A stretch of DNA of 64,000 nucleotides from Flammeovirgaceae bacterium UBA6059 (GTDB lineage Bacteria > Bacteroidota > Bacteroidia > Cytophagales > Cyclobacteriaceae), in assembly GCA_002435755.1 (NCBI GenBank), contig DIYH01000025.1:1-64000 (forward strand), in the 5' to 3' direction. The number at the start of each line of letters is the position of its first letter. Positions within the stretch are counted from its first letter, which is position 1. The position numbers and the translations under genes were made by a program. Below the pieces are notes generated by a model that saw nothing but the letters and a program-made list of their open reading frames with translations, was not told the DNA's origin and did not search any database. Below, piece after piece: positions 36,710 through 44,614 of the stretch.

Positions 36710-36742
36710 AAAAAAAGGCTGTAGATCAACTCTACAACCTTT
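36710..36742 (-). terminator. Intrinsic terminator after phhA, upstream of hisH
   Basis: On the minus strand a 12-bp stem (AAAGGTTGTAGA paired with TCTACAGCCTTT, one G-U) with a 5-base loop is followed by a run of T. It ends the phenylalanine hydroxylase transcript. Because it is only 24 bases before hisH, a role in hisH read-through control cannot be excluded, but no His-rich leader ORF was seen. Confidence 0.8.
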
Positions 36743-36761
36743 CTATGATGTAAGTTCTTTA

Positions 36762-37502
36762 TTAACTGATAGTGGCAGCCTGCGCCTCACTCACTTTCTC
36801 CTCTAAAAAAGACTTTATTTCAGGAATAGATCCGAACAGTTGCTCGTAAGATTCAATCACGAAATATCTATCCTGAAATACGTCTTTTCTAAAGTCAGTT
36901 GACATAATGGTCGGTACGTCAAAGTCGTAATGTGGTGGCTCATCGCTTAGGCTAAACTTTGTTTCTCCGGCCGATGATAAAATGCCAGCGCCATAAATTC
37001 TCAGTTCTTCGTTTTCTCGGATCAAGCCGAATTCTACAGTAAACCAATATATTCTTGACAGTAACTCAATAGCGTAATCATTACCACAGTAATAGAGCCC
37101 GATCTTGCTGAGTTCCTCTAAGAAGTTAACAAAAGCCTGATTTGTAAGCAGGGGCACATGAGCGAATACATCGTGAAACATGTCCGGCTCTTCTAAATAA
37201 TCCAGTTCACTCATTTTCCTTAGCCATGTCGTAGCGGGGAACCGCTTATTAGACATAAGCTCGAAAAAAGTATAATCAGGTACTATACCAGGCACCACAG
37301 CCAAAGTCCATCCAGTGATCTTCTTCAGGATTTCATTAGTCTCATCGAATGACGGTATTTTATCAGCAACAAAACCGATTTCCTTCAATCCTGTGAGATA
37401 GTCTTTTGTAGCTGCCTTAGGCAGGTTTACAATCTGCCTGTCATATAAGATCTTCCATACCTTAAAATCTTCCTCCGTGTAATTTTCATAAATCTGTCTC
37501 AT
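36762..37502 (-). CDS. phhA: Phenylalanine 4-monooxygenase (aromatic amino acid hydroxylase)
   Basis: The protein has 246 residues, the short bacterial form without a regulatory domain. Iron ligands are the two histidines of PDMFHDVFAHVPLL and the glutamate in YWFTVEFGLI. The pterin-binding region VVPGIVPDYTFFELMSNKRFPATTWLR and the GAGILSSAGETKFSL segment are typical. It hydroxylates Phe to Tyr using tetrahydrobiopterin and oxygen. It stands alone between a terminator and a divergent upstream region shared with the second siaB-like gene. Confidence 0.96.
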   Translation of the reverse strand: MRQIYENYTEEDFKVWKILYDRQIVNLPKAATKDYLTGLKEIGFVADKIPSFDETNEILKKITGWTLAVVPGIVPDYTFFELMSNKRFPATTWLRKMSELDYLEEPDMFHDVFAHVPLLTNQAFVNFLEELSKIGLYYCGNDYAIELLSRIYWFTVEFGLIRENEELRIYGAGILSSAGETKFSLSDEPPHYDFDVPTIMSTDFRKDVFQDRYFVIESYEQLFGSIPEIKSFLEEKVSEAQAATIS

Positions 37503-37743
37503 GGGACCTCACTTGTTATTACTTAGTACTGTGTGGGTTTGTTATATCTAACATATTGCAATGAACCATATCTTCAAGAGTAAGGTTCTTTCGTAGGTTA
37601 AAAATACACAATTAATAATCAGAGACCAAAGTCACGAACTCAGGCTTCTATCCTACAAATGTTATACGATTTCGCTCGGGTTTATCATGATTTTTGGTTA
37701 ATATTCGTTTTTCAAATCAGCCAGCTAACCGTTCTCTTTTTCA

Positions 37744-38298
37744 ATGACACAAAGTGATCAAAACATCTTTCAAGAAAAGGTAATCTTGATCTACAAGGGA
37801 GAGGTTACACATAACCTTATTACCAATCTACTCGAATCATTTGAGCAGCGTCTGGAAGAAATAGAACCGGAGCGCATGCTGCGTAAAAAATGCTTCAATA
37901 TTGCTACTGAATGTATTGAAAACCTGCGGTATCACGCCACTTATCCTTCCAACGGAACTTCACTCAACTTATCGGCAAACAATATGAAGGCCAGTATGAT
38001 CATGATAACAGTAGACCCTGATCACTATACTTTCCTTACATGCAATTACATAAAGAAACCTGAACAAAAAGTCATTTCTGGTAAGATCGAGAAGATCAAT
38101 GCCATGGATAGTAATGAACTAAGACAGTACTACAAACATACGATGGCCTCAGATGCCCTATCGGAAAAGGGTACTGCCGGATTAGGATTCATCGATATAG
38201 CCAGGAAATCCAACAGTAAATTGAGTTATGAGTTTCAGCGGGTAAATGAAGACCTGGCTTATTATACATTTTACGTAAAACTTAACAGAGGTAACTAG
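37744..38298 (+). CDS. SiaB-like protein kinase (DUF6272 family), module 2
   Basis: The protein has 184 residues and is clearly paralogous to the product at 26574. It keeps IYKGEVTHNLIT, EPERMLRKK, the N-box-like TECIENLRYH (Glu56, Asn60) and the nucleotide loop KGTAGLGFIDIARK (142-155). The same kinase role on a SiaC-like protein is expected. Its TAG stop directly abuts the ATG of the next gene. It shares a 241-base divergent upstream region with phhA. No sensor kinase or active phosphatase is next to this copy. Confidence 0.85.
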   Translation: MTQSDQNIFQEKVILIYKGEVTHNLITNLLESFEQRLEEIEPERMLRKKCFNIATECIENLRYHATYPSNGTSLNLSANNMKASMIMITVDPDHYTFLTCNYIKKPEQKVISGKIEKINAMDSNELRQYYKHTMASDALSEKGTAGLGFIDIARKSNSKLSYEFQRVNEDLAYYTFYVKLNRGN

Positions 38299-38706
38299 AT
38301 GGAGTCTGATTTATCAGCGACAGAGAAGTTGAGGCTAGATGCCACCCGAGTAACCCCATATATTTATTTTGATCCTAATTCAGGGTTTTTAGAACTAAGA
38401 GGAAAATCCAGTCCAGAAAACACAATCCTTTTTTATCAACGCCTTTTTGAAAAGCTGGAGGAGTACATCGTCTTTGGGATGTCTGATCTTACGGTGAATA
38501 TCTTTTTCGAATATTTCAATACAAGCAGCTCAAAATGCCTTTTTGATCTTTTCAGAAAGCTGTCACTCATTGATCAGACCGGCCGAAAAGTGATCATCAA
38601 CTGGTATTATGAATCTTGGGATGACGATATGTTAGAATCAGGAGAGGATTACAAAGATCTGCTAGATGTTGAGTTTAACCTGATTGAAACAGAGGAGGAA
38701 TATTAG
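38299..38706 (+). CDS. SiaC-like regulatory phosphoprotein (DUF1987), module 2
   Basis: The protein has 135 residues and is a paralogue of the one at 27170. It keeps TRVTPYIYFDPNSGFLELRGKSSPE, the loop EYFNTSSSKC with Thr75 as the probable phosphosite, INWYYE and the acidic tail DMLESGEDYKDLLDVEFN. It is translated directly after its kinase with no gap. The high similarity of both pairs suggests duplication of a siaBC unit followed by capture of different downstream partners. Confidence 0.88.
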   Translation: MESDLSATEKLRLDATRVTPYIYFDPNSGFLELRGKSSPENTILFYQRLFEKLEEYIVFGMSDLTVNIFFEYFNTSSSKCLFDLFRKLSLIDQTGRKVIINWYYESWDDDMLESGEDYKDLLDVEFNLIETEEEY

Positions 38707-38758
38707 AAATTTTCTAATCACAACACTTCGTATAGCGCAGTTTTGAAGTAGGATTAAG

Positions 38759-38815
38759 TAATTACCCTAAAAAGGTAATTAGGTAAATGTACGACTTACT
38801 TTTTCTAGTAATTAG
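38759..38815 (+). promoter_or_regulatory. Hairpin and GTAATTA repeats before the Roadblock gene
   Basis: Perfect arms TAATTACC (38759-38766) and GGTAATTA (38774-38781) enclose 7 bases, and a third GTAATTA lies about 30 bases further. It sits in the 141-base gap between the SiaC-like gene and the Roadblock gene. It could be an operator, an RNA processing site or a weak terminator (no U-tract), so the two gene pairs may be separately regulated. Confidence 0.35.
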
Positions 38816-38847
38816 ACGTTTTTTACAATAAACAAAACCAAATAGCT

Positions 38848-39237
38848 ATGGCAACACAAACAACAGATTTTGTTGGTGAATTCATCGATCAAATCAAAAG
38901 CGAAGTACACGGTCTCATTGCGGTGAGCATTGTTGAACTAAAAACAGGGATGACTTTCGGATCATTCTCAGCAGTTAAGTCATTTGATCCCGAACTTGCA
39001 AGTGCCTATAACGTAGAAGTCGTAAAAGCTAAGCTCAATGCAGTAGAGGCTTTGGGTCTCTCTGATCAGATAGAAGATATCCTTATCACCTTGACTAACC
39101 AAATCCATCTTATCAAGGTGGCTCCTAATCAGAAATTCTTCATTTATCTTGCCGCAGATTCTTCCAAAGCCAATCTGGGAATGGCCAGAGTCATACTTAG
39201 AAAATACTCGGAGGAAATCGAAAAAAACCTTGCTTAG
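38848..39237 (+). CDS. Roadblock/LC7-like (MglB-like) protein
   Basis: The protein has 129 residues. The fold pattern of Roadblock/LC7 is visible: a first strand GLIAVSIVELKTGMTFGSF, helix PELASAYNVEVVKAKLNAVEALGL, strands DILITLTNQIHLIKVAPNQKFFIYLAAD and the last helix NLGMARVILRKYSEEIEKNL. Roadblock proteins form dimers that bind small GTPases (MglB acts on MglA) or serve as scaffolds. No MglA-like GTPase is in the window. The next gene starts 9 bases after its stop, so they form a pair. Confidence 0.78.
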   Translation: MATQTTDFVGEFIDQIKSEVHGLIAVSIVELKTGMTFGSFSAVKSFDPELASAYNVEVVKAKLNAVEALGLSDQIEDILITLTNQIHLIKVAPNQKFFIYLAADSSKANLGMARVILRKYSEEIEKNLA

Positions 39238-39246
39238 ACCTCATTA

Positions 39247-40197
39247 ATGGATTGGAGTGAGCATCACTCCAATCTCCCTAATAAATGTTTTATGCTTGAA
39301 GAGCTTCTCGGGATTCGAAAAGATGAGATGTATGTGTATTCAAAAGGAATGCACTTTGAGCATTCAAGTACCCATTTCAAAGCCCTCCACGAACTCGCAG
39401 ACCTTTCTCCTTCCTCAGAAGACATATCCATAGAGTTCAAATCAGGAGTAGTGGGTACGGTTATGACAGTTTCTGATAAAGTGAAGGTATTTCTTATGTC
39501 TGAGAGCATGTCTAAGGCCAATCAACTTAAAGTAAGATGGTATAGCAAGCGCAATGAGATCAAGCAATTGACATCTTCAGATAAAGTTGCTACATCAAGC
39601 ATCGAATTCGGGGCTAATCTGAAGAAAGTAGTTCATGAATGGTCGTTGTATGGACGAACTGCCAATAACTCCATACTTATAGATGAAATCCATCAAAACC
39701 GCCATATCATCGCCCTAATTCACTGTGAAGCGGATATTGACCTATCCAAAGATCACGTCAGCCATATCAGACATCAGTTTAATGGTGGGTTTAAAAACTT
39801 TTCTACCAGCATCAAACAGATCCAAGCACTTCAACTAGGAGTGTTTTCCATAGGCATATTGGAACTCAATGAACAGAATGATGGGGTTACCTTTGTCAGT
39901 GCAGGTTTACCTTTCTTATTCAAAAACGATGATACCTACTACAAGCTAAAACCGGCAGACCATGGCAAATCTAAGATCTCGAAATATGAGGCCATGCTCA
40001 ATAGAGGTGATGAGGTCTACATGATCAACGTGCCCAACGGAGACGGCTCCTCAACTCAAAACACAACATTGAAAACCATACAGAAGAGTCTCATGACCAG
40101 AGGTAATGTTGTCCCATTCAAAAATGTAAGCCAACACCTTGAGCCAGTTATGGCCAGCTTACCAAAAGATTTTTTGATGCTTGGAATACAAATTTGA
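39247..40197 (+). CDS. SpoIIE/PP2C-like protein without catalytic motifs (putative pseudophosphatase)
   Basis: The protein has 316 residues, with no signal or membrane segment. Its second half follows the order of a SpoIIE phosphatase: a strand HIIALIHCEADIDL where DxTGHG would be, a helix GGFKNFSTSIKQIQAL, GVFSIGILELNEQNDGVTFVSAGLPFLFKNDDTYYKL (matching the strand pair ...ELxFSGAxxxLxFxxxGE of active members), LNRGDEVYMINVPN in place of the SDG motif, and KDFLMLGIQI in place of DDVLVLGF. The metal-binding aspartates are not there. I infer a catalytically dead relative, perhaps binding the SiaC-like protein or the Roadblock partner. Fold assignment is by eye and uncertain. Confidence 0.55.
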   Translation: MDWSEHHSNLPNKCFMLEELLGIRKDEMYVYSKGMHFEHSSTHFKALHELADLSPSSEDISIEFKSGVVGTVMTVSDKVKVFLMSESMSKANQLKVRWYSKRNEIKQLTSSDKVATSSIEFGANLKKVVHEWSLYGRTANNSILIDEIHQNRHIIALIHCEADIDLSKDHVSHIRHQFNGGFKNFSTSIKQIQALQLGVFSIGILELNEQNDGVTFVSAGLPFLFKNDDTYYKLKPADHGKSKISKYEAMLNRGDEVYMINVPNGDGSSTQNTTLKTIQKSLMTRGNVVPFKNVSQHLEPVMASLPKDFLMLGIQI

Positions 40198-41208
40198 TCA
40201 CCAGCTTTTCACCAGTTTGAAAGACTGTCTGAGCTTATGGGTCAGTTTAGCAGACTGACTATAGTCCAATGTCTGAGCCCCATCCGAAAATGCTTCATTC
40301 GGTTTCTGGTGGGCCTCATAGATAATACCATCAGCACCAGCCATCACAGCAGCTAGCGCCATTGGAGGCACATAGTCCCTGATGCCGATACCATGAGAAG
40401 GGTCTACAATCACAGGCAGATGAGATTTTTCTTTCAATATGGGTACAGCATTGAGGTCCAGTGTATTCCTGGAAGCTTTTTCATAGGTCCTAATACCTCT
40501 TTCACAAAGTAGTAAGTTTTCATTCCCCCCGGAGAACACATACTCTGCAGAGTACAGCAGTTCGTCGATAGTACCTGAGATACCACGCTTTATCATTACT
40601 GCCTTATCTACTTTGCCTAGTTCTTCAAGGAGATTGAAGTTTTGTGTATTTCTGGCACCTACTTGATAAATATCAACATAGTCGTACATCTCTTCTATCT
40701 GAGAAACCTGCATCACTTCAGTGACTATTTTGATACCAGCAGCTTTTGCCAGTTCGTACCAAAGCTTTAGCCCTTCTATCCCCATACCCCGGAATGAGTA
40801 TGGTGAACTCCTGGGTTTGAATACCCCGCCCCTCATGTACCTTATCCCGTTCTCCGATAGGTGCTTGATCGTATTCGCAATATTCTCCTCTCCCTCTATC
40901 GAACATGGTCCTGCCATGATGGCGAGTTCATCCCCGCCTATAATGGCATCATCCCCCAGATCAATGCAGGTAGCGCCGACTTTCCACTTCCTGCTTACCA
41001 GCTTATAATCATCTGATACGATATGGATGTCTTTGATTCCAGGTTGGTACCCTATCTCTCTGATATCGAATGCTCCTTTGCCAATCCCAATCAGGTATTG
41101 TCCTTTCTGCGTCTTTACCAATCTCGATTTATAATTGAGATTTGCGAGATGATCTTCTACTTCCGTAAGCTGATCCTGCGTAATATCCGGTTCAAACTGT
41201 ATAATCAT
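40198..41208 (-). CDS. aroF: 3-deoxy-7-phosphoheptulonate synthase (DAHP synthase)
   Basis: The protein has 336 residues. An N-terminal ferredoxin-like domain (about 1-70) is of the type that mediates feedback inhibition by aromatic amino acids in Thermotoga-type enzymes. The catalytic barrel shows IMAGPCSIEGEE, FKPRSSPYSFRGMG, KRGISGTIDELL, CERGIRTYE and VIVDPSHGIG. It makes DAHP from PEP and erythrose 4-phosphate, the first step of the shikimate pathway. It lies 5 bases after trpA, so entry to the pathway and the Trp branch are transcribed together. Its stop abuts the stop of the convergent pseudophosphatase-like gene. The symbol is family-level; no chorismate mutase domain is fused. Confidence 0.95.
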   Translation of the reverse strand: MIIQFEPDITQDQLTEVEDHLANLNYKSRLVKTQKGQYLIGIGKGAFDIREIGYQPGIKDIHIVSDDYKLVSRKWKVGATCIDLGDDAIIGGDELAIMAGPCSIEGEENIANTIKHLSENGIRYMRGGVFKPRSSPYSFRGMGIEGLKLWYELAKAAGIKIVTEVMQVSQIEEMYDYVDIYQVGARNTQNFNLLEELGKVDKAVMIKRGISGTIDELLYSAEYVFSGGNENLLLCERGIRTYEKASRNTLDLNAVPILKEKSHLPVIVDPSHGIGIRDYVPPMALAAVMAGADGIIYEAHQKPNEAFSDGAQTLDYSQSAKLTHKLRQSFKLVKSW

Positions 41209-41213
41209 CTTAA

Positions 41214-41990
41214 TTAAGCTTCTTTGAGTGATTTGACAAATGGGGTAATCCGTTGGATATAGTCCGGATTGTCTCTTAACAAATTGATAAAGGCGCTACC
41301 AACAATGGCACCCTCAGCGTAATTGCACGCAGTGGAAAATGTTTGATGGTCTGATATTCCGAAACCGATAAGTTTAGGGGTACTCAGCAACATATTATTA
41401 ACGCGTTCGAAGTACAACTTCTGAGCCTCGGATATATCGCTTTTTGCTCCGGTAATCCCAGCAGATGAAACCATGTAAATGAATCCTTGACTGTGTTCAT
41501 CAATCAACCTTATCCGTTCTTCACTTGTCTGAGGAGTAATCAGAAAGATATTGAGCAGACCAGCTTCCTCAAATACAGATTTGTATTCTGATAGGTACTC
41601 CGCCATCGGCAAATCAGGTAGTATCAGACCATCCACGCCACAAGCCTGTGCATCCCTGCAAAATCTCTCCAAGCCGTATTGTATGATAGGATTGAGATAT
41701 CCCATTAGCACAACCGGCACGTCAATAGACTCTCGCATACTAACCAGTTGTTTTAGCAAAATACTGATGCTCATTCCGTTATCAAGCGCCACCTGGTTAC
41801 TAGCTTGGATCGTAGGACCATCTGCTACCGGATCAGAAAATGGCATACCTACCTCTATGATATCTGTACCGGCAGCCTGTAGCGCCTTCATGACGGCTAA
41901 TGTATCATCTTGCTTAGGATATCCGGCCGTGAAATATACATTGAGTATATCCGACTTTTTATCTCTGAAGAGCTGTTCTATTCTATTCAT
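41214..41990 (-). CDS. trpA: Tryptophan synthase alpha chain
   Basis: The preferred start at 41990 (MNRIEQLF) gives 258 residues; the open frame extends 12 codons into trpB. Key motifs are NVYFTAGYP, DIIEVGMPFSDPVADGPTIQ (catalytic Glu and Asp60-type residue), GVDGLILPDLPM and FGISDHQTF. It cleaves indole-3-glycerol phosphate and passes indole to TrpB. It starts 4 bases after trpB. Confidence 0.98.
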   Translation of the reverse strand: MNRIEQLFRDKKSDILNVYFTAGYPKQDDTLAVMKALQAAGTDIIEVGMPFSDPVADGPTIQASNQVALDNGMSISILLKQLVSMRESIDVPVVLMGYLNPIIQYGLERFCRDAQACGVDGLILPDLPMAEYLSEYKSVFEEAGLLNIFLITPQTSEERIRLIDEHSQGFIYMVSSAGITGAKSDISEAQKLYFERVNNMLLSTPKLIGFGISDHQTFSTACNYAEGAIVGSAFINLLRDNPDYIQRITPFVKSLKEA

Positions 41991-41994
41991 GTTG

Positions 41995-43176
41995 TCAATA
42001 ATTACCCCACTTGATGTAGGTGTCAAGGTCTTTATCTCCCCTACCGGAAAGGTTGATCACTACAATATCTGCAGGTTTCAAAGACATTTGTTTTAAAGCT
42101 GCAAAGGCATGGGCTGTCTCTATCGCAGGAATAATGCCTTCCTGTCGGCTCAACTCAATACCCGCCATCATGGCTTCCTCATCCGTGACACTAAAGAAAG
42201 TGCCCCTACCTGAATCAAAAAGATGCGCATGTAAAGGGCCGATACCCGGATAATCCAAACCCGCGGAGATTGAGTAGGGCTCCACTACCTGGCCATCTTT
42301 CGTTTGCATGAGTAGGGTACGACTGCCATGTAGGATACCATCTTTGCCCAAGGCAGTTGTTGCTGCCGATTCACCGGAAGTAACACCTTTGCCAGCAGCC
42401 TCTACAGCTACAAGTTGGGTATCCTGATCGTCTAAAAAATGATAGAACGCACCCGCCGCATTACTACCGCCTCCTACACATGCCATTACATAATTGGGTG
42501 AAGTTCTGCCCTCTACTTCGCTCAGTTGCTCTTTGATTTCCTCACTGATAACCGATTGGAACCTCGCCACCATATCTGGATATGGATGAGGCCCCACAAC
42601 ACTACCGATAATATAATGAGTGCCGACTGGATCGCTGATCCAGGCTCGCATTGCCTCATTAGTAGCGTCCTTCAGTGTGCGACTTCCACTTGTTGCCGCT
42701 ACCACATCTGCCCCTAGTATTCTCATGCGTTCCACGTTGGGTTTCTGACGCTTCATATCTATTTCACCCATATACACGACACAAGGCATACCCATTAATG
42801 CACAGACAGTAGCTGTGGCCACACCGTGTTGACCAGCCCCTGTTTCTGCTATGATCTTCTTCTTGCCAAGCTTCTGCGCAAGTATGATTTGGCCTATCGT
42901 ATTATTGACTTTGTGGGCTCCTGTATGACATAAGTCTTCTCTTTTGAGATAGATCTTAGCTCTGTAAGCCTCGCTCAATCGCTGGGCTAGGTAAAGAGGA
43001 GTCGGTCGCCCAACATAGTCACGCAACAACTGGTGAAACTCATTTTGAAACTGTGGGCTCTCGATGATCGAGAGATAGTTTTGTCTGAGCTCTTCCACAT
43101 TTGGGTAAAGCATCTCAGGTATAAATGCACCTCCAAACTTCCCGTAATAGCCATTTTCATCTACATTATACTTCAT
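41995..43176 (-). CDS. trpB: Tryptophan synthase beta chain
   Basis: The protein has 393 residues. The PLP lysine is in REDLCHTGAHKVNNTIGQ, followed by AETGAGQHGVATAT, the phosphate loop CVGGGSNAAGAF and the C-terminal serine-containing VINLSGRGDKD. It joins indole and serine. The start overlaps trpF by 11 bases, and trpA follows closely. Confidence 0.98.
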   Translation of the reverse strand: MKYNVDENGYYGKFGGAFIPEMLYPNVEELRQNYLSIIESPQFQNEFHQLLRDYVGRPTPLYLAQRLSEAYRAKIYLKREDLCHTGAHKVNNTIGQIILAQKLGKKKIIAETGAGQHGVATATVCALMGMPCVVYMGEIDMKRQKPNVERMRILGADVVAATSGSRTLKDATNEAMRAWISDPVGTHYIIGSVVGPHPYPDMVARFQSVISEEIKEQLSEVEGRTSPNYVMACVGGGSNAAGAFYHFLDDQDTQLVAVEAAGKGVTSGESAATTALGKDGILHGSRTLLMQTKDGQVVEPYSISAGLDYPGIGPLHAHLFDSGRGTFFSVTDEEAMMAGIELSRQEGIIPAIETAHAFAALKQMSLKPADIVVINLSGRGDKDLDTYIKWGNY

Positions 43177-43792
43177 AGCCGCTCTTTCTTAATCGCTCAA
43201 CAAATCCTCTTAACAATTCAACATTTTTCAAACCAGGCTCTAACTCGAATTGGCTGTTCAGGTCTACACCACACAGACGAGGGTGCTCAACCAGGAGGAT
43301 ATCCTCTACATCGTCAGGCCCGATCCCCCCACTTAGCAGGAAAGGCAGGCTAGAATCATAGTGGTTTAACAAAGACCAGTCAAATTTCTGACCACTACCT
43401 CCTTTCACTTTGGTCTTAGTATCGAGTAGTATGTAGTCCACCGTACCTTCATATGATGCAACTGCACCAAGATCTTCTTGAGCGTATAGCGGAACGGCTT
43501 TGACTACTTTCATCCCTAATCGACGTATTTGATCACAGAAGCCAGGTGGCTCATCTCCATGTAATTGGATCATGGTCAAGCCATATCTGAAAATAGCGTT
43601 TCTAATACTGTCAACGGACTCATTAACAAAGACCCCTATGCGCTCCTTTCCATTGAAGCTTACTCCATCAAGTGCCTCTGTCACATGTCTTGGTGAATTG
43701 GGATAAAAGATCATACCCATCCAATCAATATCCAGCTCCCTGATCTGAGCAATGTTGTCAGGGTTCTTTAAACCACAAACCTTGATAATCAT
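43166..43792 (-). CDS. trpF: Phosphoribosylanthranilate isomerase
   Basis: The start MIIKVCGLKNPDNI at 43792 gives 208 residues and the catalytic Cys near position 6; a start three codons earlier would overlap trpC. Other motifs are GMIFYPNSPRHV, VDYILLDTK and LLSGGIGPDDV. It catalyses the Amadori rearrangement of PRA to CdRP. It is separate from trpC, not fused. Confidence 0.97.
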   Translation of the reverse strand: MIIKVCGLKNPDNIAQIRELDIDWMGMIFYPNSPRHVTEALDGVSFNGKERIGVFVNESVDSIRNAIFRYGLTMIQLHGDEPPGFCDQIRRLGMKVVKAVPLYAQEDLGAVASYEGTVDYILLDTKTKVKGGSGQKFDWSLLNHYDSSLPFLLSGGIGPDDVEDILLVEHPRLCGVDLNSQFELEPGLKNVELLRGFVERLRKSGYEV

Positions 43793-43793
43793 A

Positions 43794-44603
43794 TCAAGCA
43801 TCAGTCGTTTGAGTTAGTTGGTCCAGTTTTTCAATAAAGGTCTTGCAAGCTCTCTCCGGGCTGGAAGCTTTCATAAAATGCTCTCCCATGAGAAAACCTT
43901 CATAACCATGCTGGCGGAGTTCAACAATAGTCTCAGGTTCACTTAACCCACTTTCAGATACTTTTATAAATTGATCAGGGATAGATTGGGCCAACTCAAT
44001 GGACGTCCTGATATCCGTTTCGAAAGTCTTGAGATTCCGGTTATTGACGCCCACCAGATCAAGTGTATCACAAAGAGACGACTGAAGTTCTTCACTATCA
44101 TGTACTTCCATCAACACTTCCAATCCAAGGCCATGGGCAAACGCGGAAAGCTTTTTTATTTCTTCAGTAGTAAGTATTGCAGCAATCAGAAGAATACAAT
44201 CTGCCCCAATCGACTTGGCTTCTAAGATCTGGTATTCTTCTAGTATGAAGTCTTTCCTCAGAATAGGACAGAAGTTATACCTTCTGGCAGTCTCCAGGTC
44301 CTCCGATCTACCACCAAAAAACTCTTTATCAGTGAGCACCGAGAGTCCGCTGGCCCCAGCCTGCATGTAACCAATTGTAGTCTTTTCTACCTTTGCATAA
44401 GGATTGATCATACCTTTGGAAGGCGATTTACGCTTAAACTCAGCAATGATCCCTGATTTGTCATCACGCGCTATATATCTTTTCATAGAGACAGACTTGC
44501 CCTCAAAGTATATACTCTGTTCCAGCAGCTTCTCCGGATACAACTCTTTTTTCAGTTTAGTTTCGTTTCGCTTATGTACTACTATCTTATCCAGGATATT
44601 CAT
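43794..44603 (-). CDS. trpC: Indole-3-glycerol phosphate synthase
   Basis: The protein has 269 residues. Catalytic motifs are IIAEFKRKSPSKGMI (Glu, Lys), SVLTDKEFFGG, PILRKDFILEEYQ, LMEVHDSEEL, VGVNNRNLKTF and KVSESGLSEPETI. It closes the indole ring from CdRP. It is 11 bases after trpD and one base before trpF. Confidence 0.98.
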   Translation of the reverse strand: MNILDKIVVHKRNETKLKKELYPEKLLEQSIYFEGKSVSMKRYIARDDKSGIIAEFKRKSPSKGMINPYAKVEKTTIGYMQAGASGLSVLTDKEFFGGRSEDLETARRYNFCPILRKDFILEEYQILEAKSIGADCILLIAAILTTEEIKKLSAFAHGLGLEVLMEVHDSEELQSSLCDTLDLVGVNNRNLKTFETDIRTSIELAQSIPDQFIKVSESGLSEPETIVELRQHGYEGFLMGEHFMKASSPERACKTFIEKLDQLTQTTDA

Positions 44604-44614
44604 GTCCTTCGGGT

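Noticed and set aside
36687..36761. Possible histidine attenuator upstream of hisH
   Set aside because: No leader ORF with His codons was found and the hairpin fits the end of phhA better.
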